Of a DNA stretch of 64,000 nt, positions 36,005 to 44,034 are shown piece after piece. Each line of letters opens with the position of its first letter. Position 1 is the stretch's first letter. The notes under the pieces were generated by a model, which was given only the letters and a program-made list of their open reading frames with translations, ran no database searches and was not told the DNA's origin. The position numbers and the translations under genes were made by a program. The stretch is from Halobacillus litoralis (GTDB taxonomy: Bacteria > Bacillota > Bacilli > Bacillales > Halobacillaceae), in NCBI RefSeq assembly GCF_009856445.1, contig NZ_WMFA01000007.1, positions 1-64,000 on the forward strand. The letters are read 5' to 3'.

Positions 36005-36751
36005 TCACTTCACATTCATGCTCAATTCAACCATGACACTCGGACCGAACCTCTTCAATTGATCAATTCCGTCTTTAGTTAAAACTGCACCTTCTGTGAC
36101 AACGGTCTCACCCTGGGAGTTCACGATATCTTTTGTTGCCTGTTTCCCTTCCAATAGTTCATCCTGCTTGCGATCAAGATCATCTATACGCTTCTGGTTA
36201 GCCGTTGTAGAGAAATGAATGGTTTTCTTTGTTTCCACTTGTGAGGCCTTTTCCTCCACATCGCCAGTTTCCTCTTTTCTTGTTGAAAACTCTTCGTTCA
36301 GAATCAACAGGTTTTCACCATAGGTAATGATATATTCAGAAGAAACTTCAAAGTTATCTTGATTACCTGCTCGCACATCTACAGAAGTAATTTGTCCATT
36401 CTTTTCATTCACATCGTACTCTGTAATTTCCCCCACTAACTCTCCGACTCGAGTCATGACTTGAGATCCTATAATAGAAACCTTCTTATTAATCAATTGG
36501 TTTGCAATGGGAATCTCATTCAAATCCAAAATGGAATGCGTGCTTTCAACCGTAATCGCAAATTTTCCAATCCCGATTATTTTTTGGAATGGAATCGCCT
36601 TCACACTCACTTGCCAATCTTCATGCTCCACCGTCAAAAAATCTACCGATCCTTTTTCCGGATTAATAACCATTGACTTCACTCGGCCAATCTCTTCACC
36701 GGCAGAGATACTGATAATCGGAAACCCGATAATTTCTACGCTTTTTTTCAT
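36005..36751 (-). CDS. Double PRC-barrel-domain protein in the pilus operon
   Basis: A 248-residue soluble protein with two PRC-barrel-like domains. The first is at residues 3-75 (IIGFPIISISAGEEIGRVKSMVIN, then GSVDFLTVEHEDW). The second is at about 85-155 (LINKKVSIIGSQVMTRVGELVGEITEYDVNEK, then GQITSVDV). A charged C-terminal region (160-248) includes a helix rich in lysine and aspartate and the VTEGAVLTKDGIDQLKRFG stretch. PRC barrels are found in ribosome maturation, photosynthesis and division proteins and often mediate protein contacts. No pilus role is established; it is linked only by its place in the operon. Confidence 0.65.
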   Translation of the reverse strand: MKKSVEIIGFPIISISAGEEIGRVKSMVINPEKGSVDFLTVEHEDWQVSVKAIPFQKIIGIGKFAITVESTHSILDLNEIPIANQLINKKVSIIGSQVMTRVGELVGEITEYDVNEKNGQITSVDVRAGNQDNFEVSSEYIITYGENLLILNEEFSTRKEETGDVEEKASQVETKKTIHFSTTANQKRIDDLDRKQDELLEGKQATKDIVNSQGETVVTEGAVLTKDGIDQLKRFGPSVMVELSMNVK

Positions 36752-36771
36752 GTCATCCTACACACCCATCA

Positions 36772-38118
36772 TTATTTTGTATATTGAACTTGCTGGTGAA
36801 GCACATAACTTAACTCTTCGACGAGCAGAGGGTAAGAGGCGAACTTATTAATCAATTCACCTATAAACAGTTCCAGTTCACCTGTTTTCTCGTATTTGAT
36901 ATAATACTTGACCAGGTACTTGGAGACGGAGTAGTATTCAAGATCCGGTAATTGCTCAGATAGATGAGCTTTCACATAATCCTCATACTCTACTCCTGTC
37001 ATTTGCCCTTCCATATATTCAATCTTCTCAATCAACAACTGTAGCAGCTTCTTCCTTAACGCTCCATCGGCAAACAATTCATCAACTTGACCTTCCTCAA
37101 GTGCAAGGCTATCCTCATCATCTTCCTTATCCGCATCCAAATTTTGATATGTGTGTGGGGATAGGATAACTTCCTGATGATCTACAGACATTCCTTCATC
37201 CTGATCGCTCATTTCCCGGGTAATATCATTGTCAGAATTTGTTGATTCGTAAATTTCATTTATGATTTCTTCTTCAGATTCTAAATCATCCTCCACAATG
37301 CTTTCTTGTGTATCCTCTTTAACACGTGGAAGCTTTTCAGACTTGGAAACTTTATCTTTTGGACCGTGTTCTTCCATATCCAATTGGAGATTTCTTCCCG
37401 CCATTAACTCTTCTTCTGTAACCTCTTCGGAATCCTCAAATTTCTCTCCATCTACTACACTTTGTTCTTCCATTCGTAACCGTGAAAGTTCTTCATCTAA
37501 TAACAAAGATTCATCATCGCCGGCCCATCCGAACACATCTCCCTGCATTTTTACATCTTCTATATAGAAGCCATCATGCGATTCCTCTTCTTGAATGGGC
37601 TCTTCATACTCATCCAAGTTATCTTTAGAATCGCTTGATTTTGAACGTTCCACCTCAGTTGTTTCAGGAACGAGAATTCCTTCTTCTTTCTTTTCAGGAT
37701 TTTCCTGTGGGAAATTCTCATCCTGAACAGGCCCTTTATCCGTCTGTCTCCCTGATAACTCGTCATCTTCTATAAGGTGTTCGTCATCATTGTCGTTACG
37801 GTACCGATTCTCATAGTCTTCCATTTGAGGAGGAATCTTTTTCTCATCTGATGATTCTTCTGTAGTCTCTTGTCCGACTGCAAATGCCCGAGGAGCTTTT
37901 TCCTGCAGAAATACGGCAAACACAACCCCAAGGACAAGCGCGGCTAGAATTCCCATCCAGAACGTATAGGTGATCGTAGCTAATAGCGCTAATGAACTAA
38001 TCAATGATCCTGTGAGCCACACGATCATCCGGCCCTTCATAGGCAGGTTCATAGGAATATACCGCAAAACAATCAATGCGACACCAACCGTTACGAACCA
38101 TACAAGTAGATCTGTCAT
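36772..38118 (-). CDS. Acidic membrane protein of unknown function in the pilus operon
   Basis: I do not recognise this 448-residue protein. It has two to three membrane helices near the N-terminus (about 4-22, 29-50 and 52-72). A very acidic, low-complexity middle follows (about 80-330, dominated by glutamate, aspartate and serine). A compact helical C-terminal domain (about 335-448, KKLLQLLIEKIEYMEGQMTG and YYSVSKYLVKYYIKYEKTG) looks folded. The topology, inferred from the charge pattern, is not decisive. The operon position between the large minor pilin and the PRC-barrel gene argues for a pilus role, perhaps a scaffold or cytosolic adaptor. Confidence 0.6.
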   Translation of the reverse strand: MTDLLVWFVTVGVALIVLRYIPMNLPMKGRMIVWLTGSLISSLALLATITYTFWMGILAALVLGVVFAVFLQEKAPRAFAVGQETTEESSDEKKIPPQMEDYENRYRNDNDDEHLIEDDELSGRQTDKGPVQDENFPQENPEKKEEGILVPETTEVERSKSSDSKDNLDEYEEPIQEEESHDGFYIEDVKMQGDVFGWAGDDESLLLDEELSRLRMEEQSVVDGEKFEDSEEVTEEELMAGRNLQLDMEEHGPKDKVSKSEKLPRVKEDTQESIVEDDLESEEEIINEIYESTNSDNDITREMSDQDEGMSVDHQEVILSPHTYQNLDADKEDDEDSLALEEGQVDELFADGALRKKLLQLLIEKIEYMEGQMTGVEYEDYVKAHLSEQLPDLEYYSVSKYLVKYYIKYEKTGELELFIGELINKFASYPLLVEELSYVLHQQVQYTK

Positions 38119-38135
38119 TCATTTATTTCCTCCCT

Positions 38136-39839
38136 TCATGGACTGTAAAAGTGTTGATCGATTTCTTTTACTGTGACTTTATCGACCGTAGGTATACCTT
38201 CAGGCGGGTTAAGAATAAGCTCCTGAGCATACTCTATGGTCAACCTGGATGATTGAGGACTTAGAGAATCCTGATTCTTCTCTACATACAAGGGGTCACT
38301 ACTACTTGAGAAATTAGTAGAACCAGCAAAATACTCATCACTGGTGGAACCTTTAACGGCATTTAACGTTACATTCCTTCCATATACACCTCCACGAATT
38401 TTCAAGTTAGAGCCAACCCCATAGATATCCAAGTCACTATTCGTATAAAAGAATGCATTGATAACTTTCGGTTCACTGTTATACAAATTATTGTTGGCAA
38501 TTCTTAATTCTCCTTCACTTACCACAACGAGTGTACCGCCGCTTTCATTAGACAAGTTTTCTATTCGTCCACCCAAACGAGTATAAAGAGTCCCGTTCAT
38601 ATTCAAATCTTCCCTTATATCAACTTCATGATTTGTGTAAAGACTTCCCTGAAAGGTGAGATCACTTATGTAAACCCCGCATTTATTGTTGTGAGAGTTA
38701 TTTCCATTGCAATTCCCGTTTTTAGGATAGCCATTAATATACATGAATCGATCTTCTGGCAATGTAACCGTTCCAGTTAAGTCCGCATTCTCATGGACAT
38801 AAATGGAACCATCAACGGTGATAGAAGAATCCTCGTTTCCTTGGGGTTCAATAGTGAGATTACCGTCCACGATTAAATTTCCATCTACCTTCAAATGGGA
38901 CCCGTGTAATTTCAAATCCCCACGTATATAGGTATCGCCATAAAACCGATCAGGAGCTTTTGGAGATTTCCCCTGTCTTTCATAACCTTTTTTAATAACC
39001 TGATAACCATCAATCTCTTTCATGTTGCCAGGATACGCTCTTGATGTGATATCGCCCATTGGATCGTTTCTTTTTCCCCTGATGTAGTCTAATACTTCTA
39101 ACGGGGCCACATCAGGGTGTTCATCTACTATTCTAGGTTTAATCTCAAAGTAAGAGTCCAAGTCCTGTTCTGATAGTCTCCAATTCCAAAACCACCCCGG
39201 GCTCTCATACCGTCCCTTTACCGACAAGTCCCCCTGGATCGATGGGTAGGAGGTATTCGCCCATCGACCATACCCAGAAATGAAATATGCTTGATTATGT
39301 AACCTTAAATCATTTCCAACAAATACATCCCCTTTAATAAAAGGAGCTCCGTTTAAGCGCATATTTCCTGGAGTTACAGCTCCGTACCTGAATACATCAG
39401 CAATCGTAGAAACCGTAAAAGTGCGGACCAGCGTTTTACTTGAATCTTCTACAGGAACCTCTAGATCAATCCTTTGTAGAAAAACACCGTTCTCGCCATC
39501 TTTGAGAATCCTTTTCCTAATAATCCCTTCCTCACCTAACTCGTTCTCAACCTGATGAATCACACGATTAATTCTGCTGATCACTCCACCTAGACCAGGG
39601 GTCGCTTCAGTCAAATCATCATTGATTTCATCGATACCTTTCATAATCTGAGCCTTTGATTCCTGCACGGTCATTTCAGCTTCCGCTTTCGTCTCGATAA
39701 AATCGGTATTCGCGGAAGAAAACTGCTGAGAACCAATGGTATAGCTCATCAAACTCAAGCCTAAAATACTGAAGATGACGAACATGATAAGAACAGTAAC
39801 AAGAACATAACCGTCTTCATTTTTACGAAGGTTTCTCAT
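38136..39839 (-). CDS. Large PilX/GspK-like minor pilin with repetitive beta-type body
   Basis: A 567-residue protein. Its N-terminus MRNLRKNEDGYVLVTVLIMF resembles PilX: a short basic leader, a glycine before the cleavage site and a long hydrophobic helix, but with threonine in place of the usual glutamate at +5. Loss of Glu5 is the trait of the tip-capping GspK/PilX class. From about 180 onward the body repeats short strands with a GDLxVxGxL pattern (IQGDLSVKG, IRGDLKLHG, VDGNLIVDGNLTI, VDGSIYVHE, IREDLNMNGTL, LKIRGGVYGRNVTL), suggesting a beta-solenoid like bactofilin-type domains. I chose the ATG at 39839 after GGAG; GTG/ATG alternatives lie 3 codons upstream. Confidence 0.8.
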   Translation of the reverse strand: MRNLRKNEDGYVLVTVLIMFVIFSILGLSLMSYTIGSQQFSSANTDFIETKAEAEMTVQESKAQIMKGIDEINDDLTEATPGLGGVISRINRVIHQVENELGEEGIIRKRILKDGENGVFLQRIDLEVPVEDSSKTLVRTFTVSTIADVFRYGAVTPGNMRLNGAPFIKGDVFVGNDLRLHNQAYFISGYGRWANTSYPSIQGDLSVKGRYESPGWFWNWRLSEQDLDSYFEIKPRIVDEHPDVAPLEVLDYIRGKRNDPMGDITSRAYPGNMKEIDGYQVIKKGYERQGKSPKAPDRFYGDTYIRGDLKLHGSHLKVDGNLIVDGNLTIEPQGNEDSSITVDGSIYVHENADLTGTVTLPEDRFMYINGYPKNGNCNGNNSHNNKCGVYISDLTFQGSLYTNHEVDIREDLNMNGTLYTRLGGRIENLSNESGGTLVVVSEGELRIANNNLYNSEPKVINAFFYTNSDLDIYGVGSNLKIRGGVYGRNVTLNAVKGSTSDEYFAGSTNFSSSSDPLYVEKNQDSLSPQSSRLTIEYAQELILNPPEGIPTVDKVTVKEIDQHFYSP

Positions 39840-39844
39840 TAACA

Positions 39845-40345
39845 TCACTCCGTCCCTAAGCGGAAGATTTTAACCAGACTGTACGTTTCATCTGTATTTT
39901 CTTTAGAAATTTCTAAAAGGACGGTCAGTTTACTGCCATCCAACTCGAACGTTGTATTGGATAAGTCCATATCTTCACTATTTTGTTGAATTCCATCTAT
40001 AAGTAAATGACCATTCTGAATGGAAACATCTGTTGTTTCATCTATGTAAGTAAACGTTGAATCTTCATCCATGTCACCTAAATGAGTGGAAGTGGCGGTG
40101 AAAGCTTGAAAAGTTCCCGTCAGGTTGTTTGTGGGTTCAACCTCATCCACATTCATCAAGTTTTCTTCTAAACTTAAGAGGAGTATATTCGCTTCTTTTC
40201 TAATTTCAGTTTTTGCAGAAGAGGTTTCCACGGCACCTGTGACAAAGTAAAAGGCATGATAAGCGGCCACCATAACGATCATTGAGAGACTGACGACTGC
40301 AAGGAGCTCTACTAAAGTCATTCCTTTTTCACTTTTCATGTTCAT
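39845..40345 (-). CDS. Minor prepilin (PilW/GspJ-like)
   Basis: A 166-residue prepilin. The leader MNMKSEKG is followed by the mature N-terminus MTLVELLAVVSLSMIVMVAA: methionine at +1 and glutamate at +5. The globular part (about 55-166) is rich in threonine, aspartate and glutamate, with LLLSLEENLMNVDEVEP near 50. It lies immediately upstream of the large minor pilin and its start overlaps the preceding minor pilin gene by 4 bases. The role as a minor pilin for pilus initiation is inferred from the signal and operon order. Confidence 0.8.
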   Translation of the reverse strand: MNMKSEKGMTLVELLAVVSLSMIVMVAAYHAFYFVTGAVETSSAKTEIRKEANILLLSLEENLMNVDEVEPTNNLTGTFQAFTATSTHLGDMDEDSTFTYIDETTDVSIQNGHLLIDGIQQNSEDMDLSNTTFELDGSKLTVLLEISKENTDETYSLVKIFRLGTE

Positions 40346-40752
40346 CGTTCCACATATCCTTCTATTTGAGTCTCTTTACGATTTGTCGATACCGTAACGA
40401 CGATTTTCGTTAAATAGTTACTCAAACCAGTCTTATCAGGTTCTGTCACCAGCACTCGGCCTTCATACTGGTCGATATTTGCAGCAGATGGCAATTCCAG
40501 CAGATCAGGGATGTTCACGACCATTTCCCCCTTGCCTTTTTTATCGTCCAAATCTTCCAGAGATTTAGATTGATAGGCTTTCAGTACCCCATCAGCTATT
40601 TCCATCGTCGTAAAGTCCTCATTAATCGTATTCGATTGTGTCAGCGTATTCATGACGATTTGTGTCGATACAATGAATATGACAAGCAGCAAGGCCATAG
40701 CTACGACCACTTCTACTAGCGAAAATGCTTCTTCCTTCCTGAAATCCGGCAT
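40342..40752 (-). CDS. Minor prepilin (PilV/GspI-like), first gene of the pilus operon
   Basis: A 136-residue prepilin. I chose the ATG at 40752 after GGAGGAG because it gives a normal short leader, MPDFRKEEA, before the mature N-terminus FSLVEVVVAMALLLVIFIVS. The residue before the cut is alanine rather than glycine, uncommon but tolerated in some minor pilins. Glutamate at +5 is present. The frame is open 26 codons further upstream, across the promoter. It stands 35 bases after a clear promoter and just after the terminator of the diguanylate cyclase gene. Confidence 0.8.
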   Translation of the reverse strand: MPDFRKEEAFSLVEVVVAMALLLVIFIVSTQIVMNTLTQSNTINEDFTTMEIADGVLKAYQSKSLEDLDDKKGKGEMVVNIPDLLELPSAANIDQYEGRVLVTEPDKTGLSNYLTKIVVTVSTNRKETQIEGYVER

Positions 40753-40786
40753 CCGCCTTCTCCTCCAATTGGCATCTATTATCAAA

Positions 40787-40815
40787 ATTATATCGTAAAT
40801 ATAGGACTTTGTCCT
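40787..40815 (-). promoter_or_regulatory. Promoter of the type IV pilus operon
   Basis: On the minus strand, AGGACA (40810-40815) and TATAAT (40787-40792) are separated by 17 bases. The -10 is perfect and the -35 matches the vegetative consensus at four of six positions. It sits 35 bases before the first minor pilin gene and after the diguanylate cyclase terminator. Confidence 0.65.
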
Positions 40816-40852
40816 GGGATAATTCGACAAATTACCTACGAATCACACAAAA

Positions 40853-40883
40853 AAACTGTCCAATTCTAATCATTGAACAGTTT
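40853..40883 (-). terminator. Terminator of the diguanylate cyclase gene, overlapping its stop codon
   Basis: A 12-base-pair stem with one mismatch (40853-40864 with 40872-40883, core AAACTGT) followed by a U-run on the minus strand. The right arm includes the last codons of the cyclase gene, whose stop codon begins at 40870-40872. Confidence 0.75.
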
Positions 40884-42603
40884 GAATCAGTTCTTTATAA
40901 CTGGCCACGCGATCTCTGCCTTTCTGTTTCGCGCCGATGTACATCGCCCGATCCGCCTGACGAATTAAATCGAAAGCTTCTTCACAATGGTCAGGGCACG
41001 TAGCTACTCCTATACTCGCCGTTACGGAAATAGAGACGGGTTCTTGTGAGTCATGCATATGGACAAATGAATCAAAAGGTTTTTCAATAATACCCGCTCG
41101 TATGGAATGAGCTACTTCTACTGCTTCATTCTCGGAATAACCCGGCAAAAGCAGGACAAATTCTTCTCCCCCATACCTCGCAAGTGTCCCTCGTCCAGCT
41201 GACGCCTCTTGTATTCTCTCCGCCAGCGAAGCAAGGATCTCATTGCCACTTTCATGTCCGTAAGTATCGTTTACACGCTTAAAATGATCAATATCCAATA
41301 ATACGAGGGAGACGGGATGTCTATTTTTTTGACGCTGATTGATTTCAAAAACGTTCACAATGTAGTCTTCAAAATAACGATAATTGTATAAGCCAGTAAG
41401 AGCACAACGCTCACTCTCTGCTTTCGTTTTCTCATAGTGTCTGGCATTATCTATCGCCACACCTAAATAGTTGCCTAGTATATTTAAAATCATGAACTGA
41501 AATTGTAAAAAAGCACGCTTTTTAATGGAATAAATGGTAATGATCCCAACAATTTCTCCATTCCTCTCCACGGGTACAGACAAAACGGTTTCAGCACGAC
41601 CCGGGGTATATTGATTCTCTAAGTGTGACCATTCCGATTTCTTTTTATAGAAGACACTCTTTCCCTCCAACCATGTGTTGCCACTTATGCTTTGTCCTCT
41701 GGATAGTTGGATGTTTGGAAAATCGATTTCTCCCGATCGATCAAAGAAACGGATCAGCTCCATCCGTTTCTTTTTATTCACATCATAAACATAGATATAG
41801 TCCACCGGAAGGAGTTCGCTCAATCGATCGACGAAAATATCCAGCACTTCTTTCACTCCGAGCTTTCCTGTCAGCTCATGGCCGATGATACTCGTCTTTT
41901 TTAAATAGGTATTCACTTGATTGCTGTTATGGTAAAGCATCAGCATGCCGGAAATAAAAATAAAAGGAATGCCGACAAAGAAAATCCCACTGATACCAAA
42001 TTCTGAAAAAACCATATAAAGGATAAAGCCGACAGGCAGGACAAGACTTGATGTTAACACTTCCCAGGCAAAACCTTTATCGAGCCATTTCATCTCTTTA
42101 CGATAAAGAACTTTGGCTACGAAAGTTATGGAAAACTGGTTGAGAATAATTTGTGAGAGTGCATAACTCACAATAGGAAGTGCATCGCCTATATCATTCA
42201 CAGCGGAAGGGCCGTGTGTGCCCCCAAGAGCATAATAAAGGCCAGCAGATACTACGGAAATCAGTAGAAACATAAACAAATTGATCGGTAAACGGTGCAG
42301 ATTGGTTCTTCCAATCCTCATTTTAGCCATCAATGCTAAAATCGCTGTTTGGGAAACGATGATTTCTATGAAAAGTCCGTAATATAAAAAAACGGCAAAT
42401 GCAATCCCCTGCGTAAAAAAGACGGGGTGGTCTCCGATTTGCAGCGGAAATAAAGCAACGATCGAAGCAAGGATGATAAATGCTGCGATCTCTATTCTGC
42501 TTCCTTCAAATACAGGGGATAACCACAAGTACAAGTAAACCAAACCAGCAGGCCAAGTGGATGCCCACACGAACCAAATTGCATATTTCTTTTGCTTTGT
42601 CAT
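40870..42603 (-). CDS. Membrane GAF-GGDEF diguanylate cyclase beside the pilus operon
   Basis: A 577-residue protein with six to eight membrane helices (about 8-215) and a GAF-type sensory domain (about 240-385, LDIFVDRLSELLPVDYIYVYD). Its C-terminal GGDEF domain is at about 405-575. The active site is RYGGEEFVLLLPG and the substrate-binding region LLDIDHFKRVNDTYGHESGN, so it should make cyclic-di-GMP. The inhibitory RxxD motif five residues before GGEEF is absent (AGRGTLARYGGEEF), suggesting no product inhibition. It has its own terminator and lies directly upstream of the pilus promoter. Confidence 0.88.
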   Translation of the reverse strand: MTKQKKYAIWFVWASTWPAGLVYLYLWLSPVFEGSRIEIAAFIILASIVALFPLQIGDHPVFFTQGIAFAVFLYYGLFIEIIVSQTAILALMAKMRIGRTNLHRLPINLFMFLLISVVSAGLYYALGGTHGPSAVNDIGDALPIVSYALSQIILNQFSITFVAKVLYRKEMKWLDKGFAWEVLTSSLVLPVGFILYMVFSEFGISGIFFVGIPFIFISGMLMLYHNSNQVNTYLKKTSIIGHELTGKLGVKEVLDIFVDRLSELLPVDYIYVYDVNKKKRMELIRFFDRSGEIDFPNIQLSRGQSISGNTWLEGKSVFYKKKSEWSHLENQYTPGRAETVLSVPVERNGEIVGIITIYSIKKRAFLQFQFMILNILGNYLGVAIDNARHYEKTKAESERCALTGLYNYRYFEDYIVNVFEINQRQKNRHPVSLVLLDIDHFKRVNDTYGHESGNEILASLAERIQEASAGRGTLARYGGEEFVLLLPGYSENEAVEVAHSIRAGIIEKPFDSFVHMHDSQEPVSISVTASIGVATCPDHCEEAFDLIRQADRAMYIGAKQKGRDRVASYKELIQTVQ

Positions 42604-42678
42604 CCTACCACCCCCGCCCTAAAGACCCTCACAAGAATAAGACCATTTTACCATAAGAATATTCAGAATATCATCATA

Positions 42679-43983
42679 TTACCTTGAATTTTCTTTAATT
42701 TCAAAATATTCCCTTATTCGAGAAATGAAATACAAGGAGCCTGTAATGAGCAGAATGCCGTCTTCTCCCACTTGTTCAGAGGCTTGCTGTATGGCTTGTT
42801 TATAATCTTCAATAGCGACGGTTTCGGCGATATCTGAGTATTCAGCCAGCTCATGACCTTTCAGAGCCCTCGGAAATTCAAAAGTTGTCATATAAGCTTT
42901 GTCGACTACACTTTCCAGTTGTTTCAACATTTTTTTAACAGGCTTGTCTTCTAATGCAGAATAAACGAGCACAACCCTTTGATCCGCGTAATGGCGTTTC
43001 ACTGTTTCTACAAGAGCGCTCGTCCCCTCTTCATTGTGGGCGCCATCTATAATGGTCAAAGGAGCGTCCATCACTTTCTCAAACCTTGCGGGCCACCGTG
43101 TAGACGCAACCCCTTTTCCATAAAGATTTCGATCTATTTGTATTCCAAGAGCTCTTAATACTTCAGCAGACTGAATGGCCAACGATGCATTTTCTACCTG
43201 GTGAGGCCCTTTCATTTGACTGACAAACGTTTCAGAATGGAACGTTTCATTATCAAAAACAAAAATTTCTCCATCATCACTACTGGATTGATGAGTGAAA
43301 TTAAAGTCATGGCCAAGTCTGAACACCTTCGAATGACAGGACTTTGCTTTCTGAGTGATTACTTCTATAGCTTCCTGCTGCTTCACACCAGTAACTACCG
43401 GGATTTCAGGTTTGATGATGCCCGCTTTTTCTTCCGCAATTTCTCCTATTGTAGAACCCAGAACATTCATGTGGTCATGTCCGATATTTGTGATGAGGGA
43501 TAGAACAGGTGTTAGGATGTTGGTAGAGTCAAATCGTCCTCCCAGGCCTGTTTCAATCAACACAAGATCAAGTGGGGTCTCGGAAAAATAAAGCATAGCT
43601 ACCGCTGTTATGATTTCAAATTCCGTTGGTTCTCCTAAATGCGTCTGCCCTAGTTCTTCAGAGAGAGGTTTAACTCTAAGCACGAATTCAGCTAAATCTT
43701 CATCTTGAATGGCTTGACCATCAACACTGATTCGTTCATTGAACTTCTCAATGTAAGGAGAAGTGAAGGTTCCTACAGACATTCCCTGCTGTTGGAGGAT
43801 ATAACGTAGAAAAGAAAGCGTAGAGCCTTTCCCGTTCGTTCCTGCGATATGGACAGACCTGAATTTTTTCTCTGGATGATCAAGCCTCTCCATCATCCAC
43901 TCCATTCGTTTCAACCCTGGCTTCACTTTGAATTTCTCTCTAGAGTGAATCCAATCAATTGCTTCTTCATACTCCATTTCCAT
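42679..43983 (-). CDS. folC: Folylpolyglutamate synthase / dihydrofolate synthase
   Basis: FolC adds glutamate to dihydropteroate and to folates, keeping them in the cell. The 434-residue protein shows the P-loop HIAGTNGKGSTLSFL near residue 44, the second ATP-site region TSPYIEKFNERI near 74, GRFDSTNIL near 147, a conserved NIGHDHMNVLG near 166, and the C-terminal ligase motif IIDGAHNEEG near 312. It lies between valS and the cyclase gene, as folC lies next to comC in B. subtilis. Confidence 0.96.
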   Translation of the reverse strand: MEMEYEEAIDWIHSREKFKVKPGLKRMEWMMERLDHPEKKFRSVHIAGTNGKGSTLSFLRYILQQQGMSVGTFTSPYIEKFNERISVDGQAIQDEDLAEFVLRVKPLSEELGQTHLGEPTEFEIITAVAMLYFSETPLDLVLIETGLGGRFDSTNILTPVLSLITNIGHDHMNVLGSTIGEIAEEKAGIIKPEIPVVTGVKQQEAIEVITQKAKSCHSKVFRLGHDFNFTHQSSSDDGEIFVFDNETFHSETFVSQMKGPHQVENASLAIQSAEVLRALGIQIDRNLYGKGVASTRWPARFEKVMDAPLTIIDGAHNEEGTSALVETVKRHYADQRVVLVYSALEDKPVKKMLKQLESVVDKAYMTTFEFPRALKGHELAEYSDIAETVAIEDYKQAIQQASEQVGEDGILLITGSLYFISRIREYFEIKENSR

Positions 43984-44034
43984 TCCCTCTTTTCAAAAAA
44001 GGAGAGTACTCCGTAGAATACCCTCCCCCTTTCT

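Noticed and set aside
26905-40752. Type II secretion system instead of type IV pilus
   Set aside because: The PilT-type retraction ATPase, PilM and the PilA-like major pilin point to a pilus; no secretin or GspC/GspL-type genes are seen.
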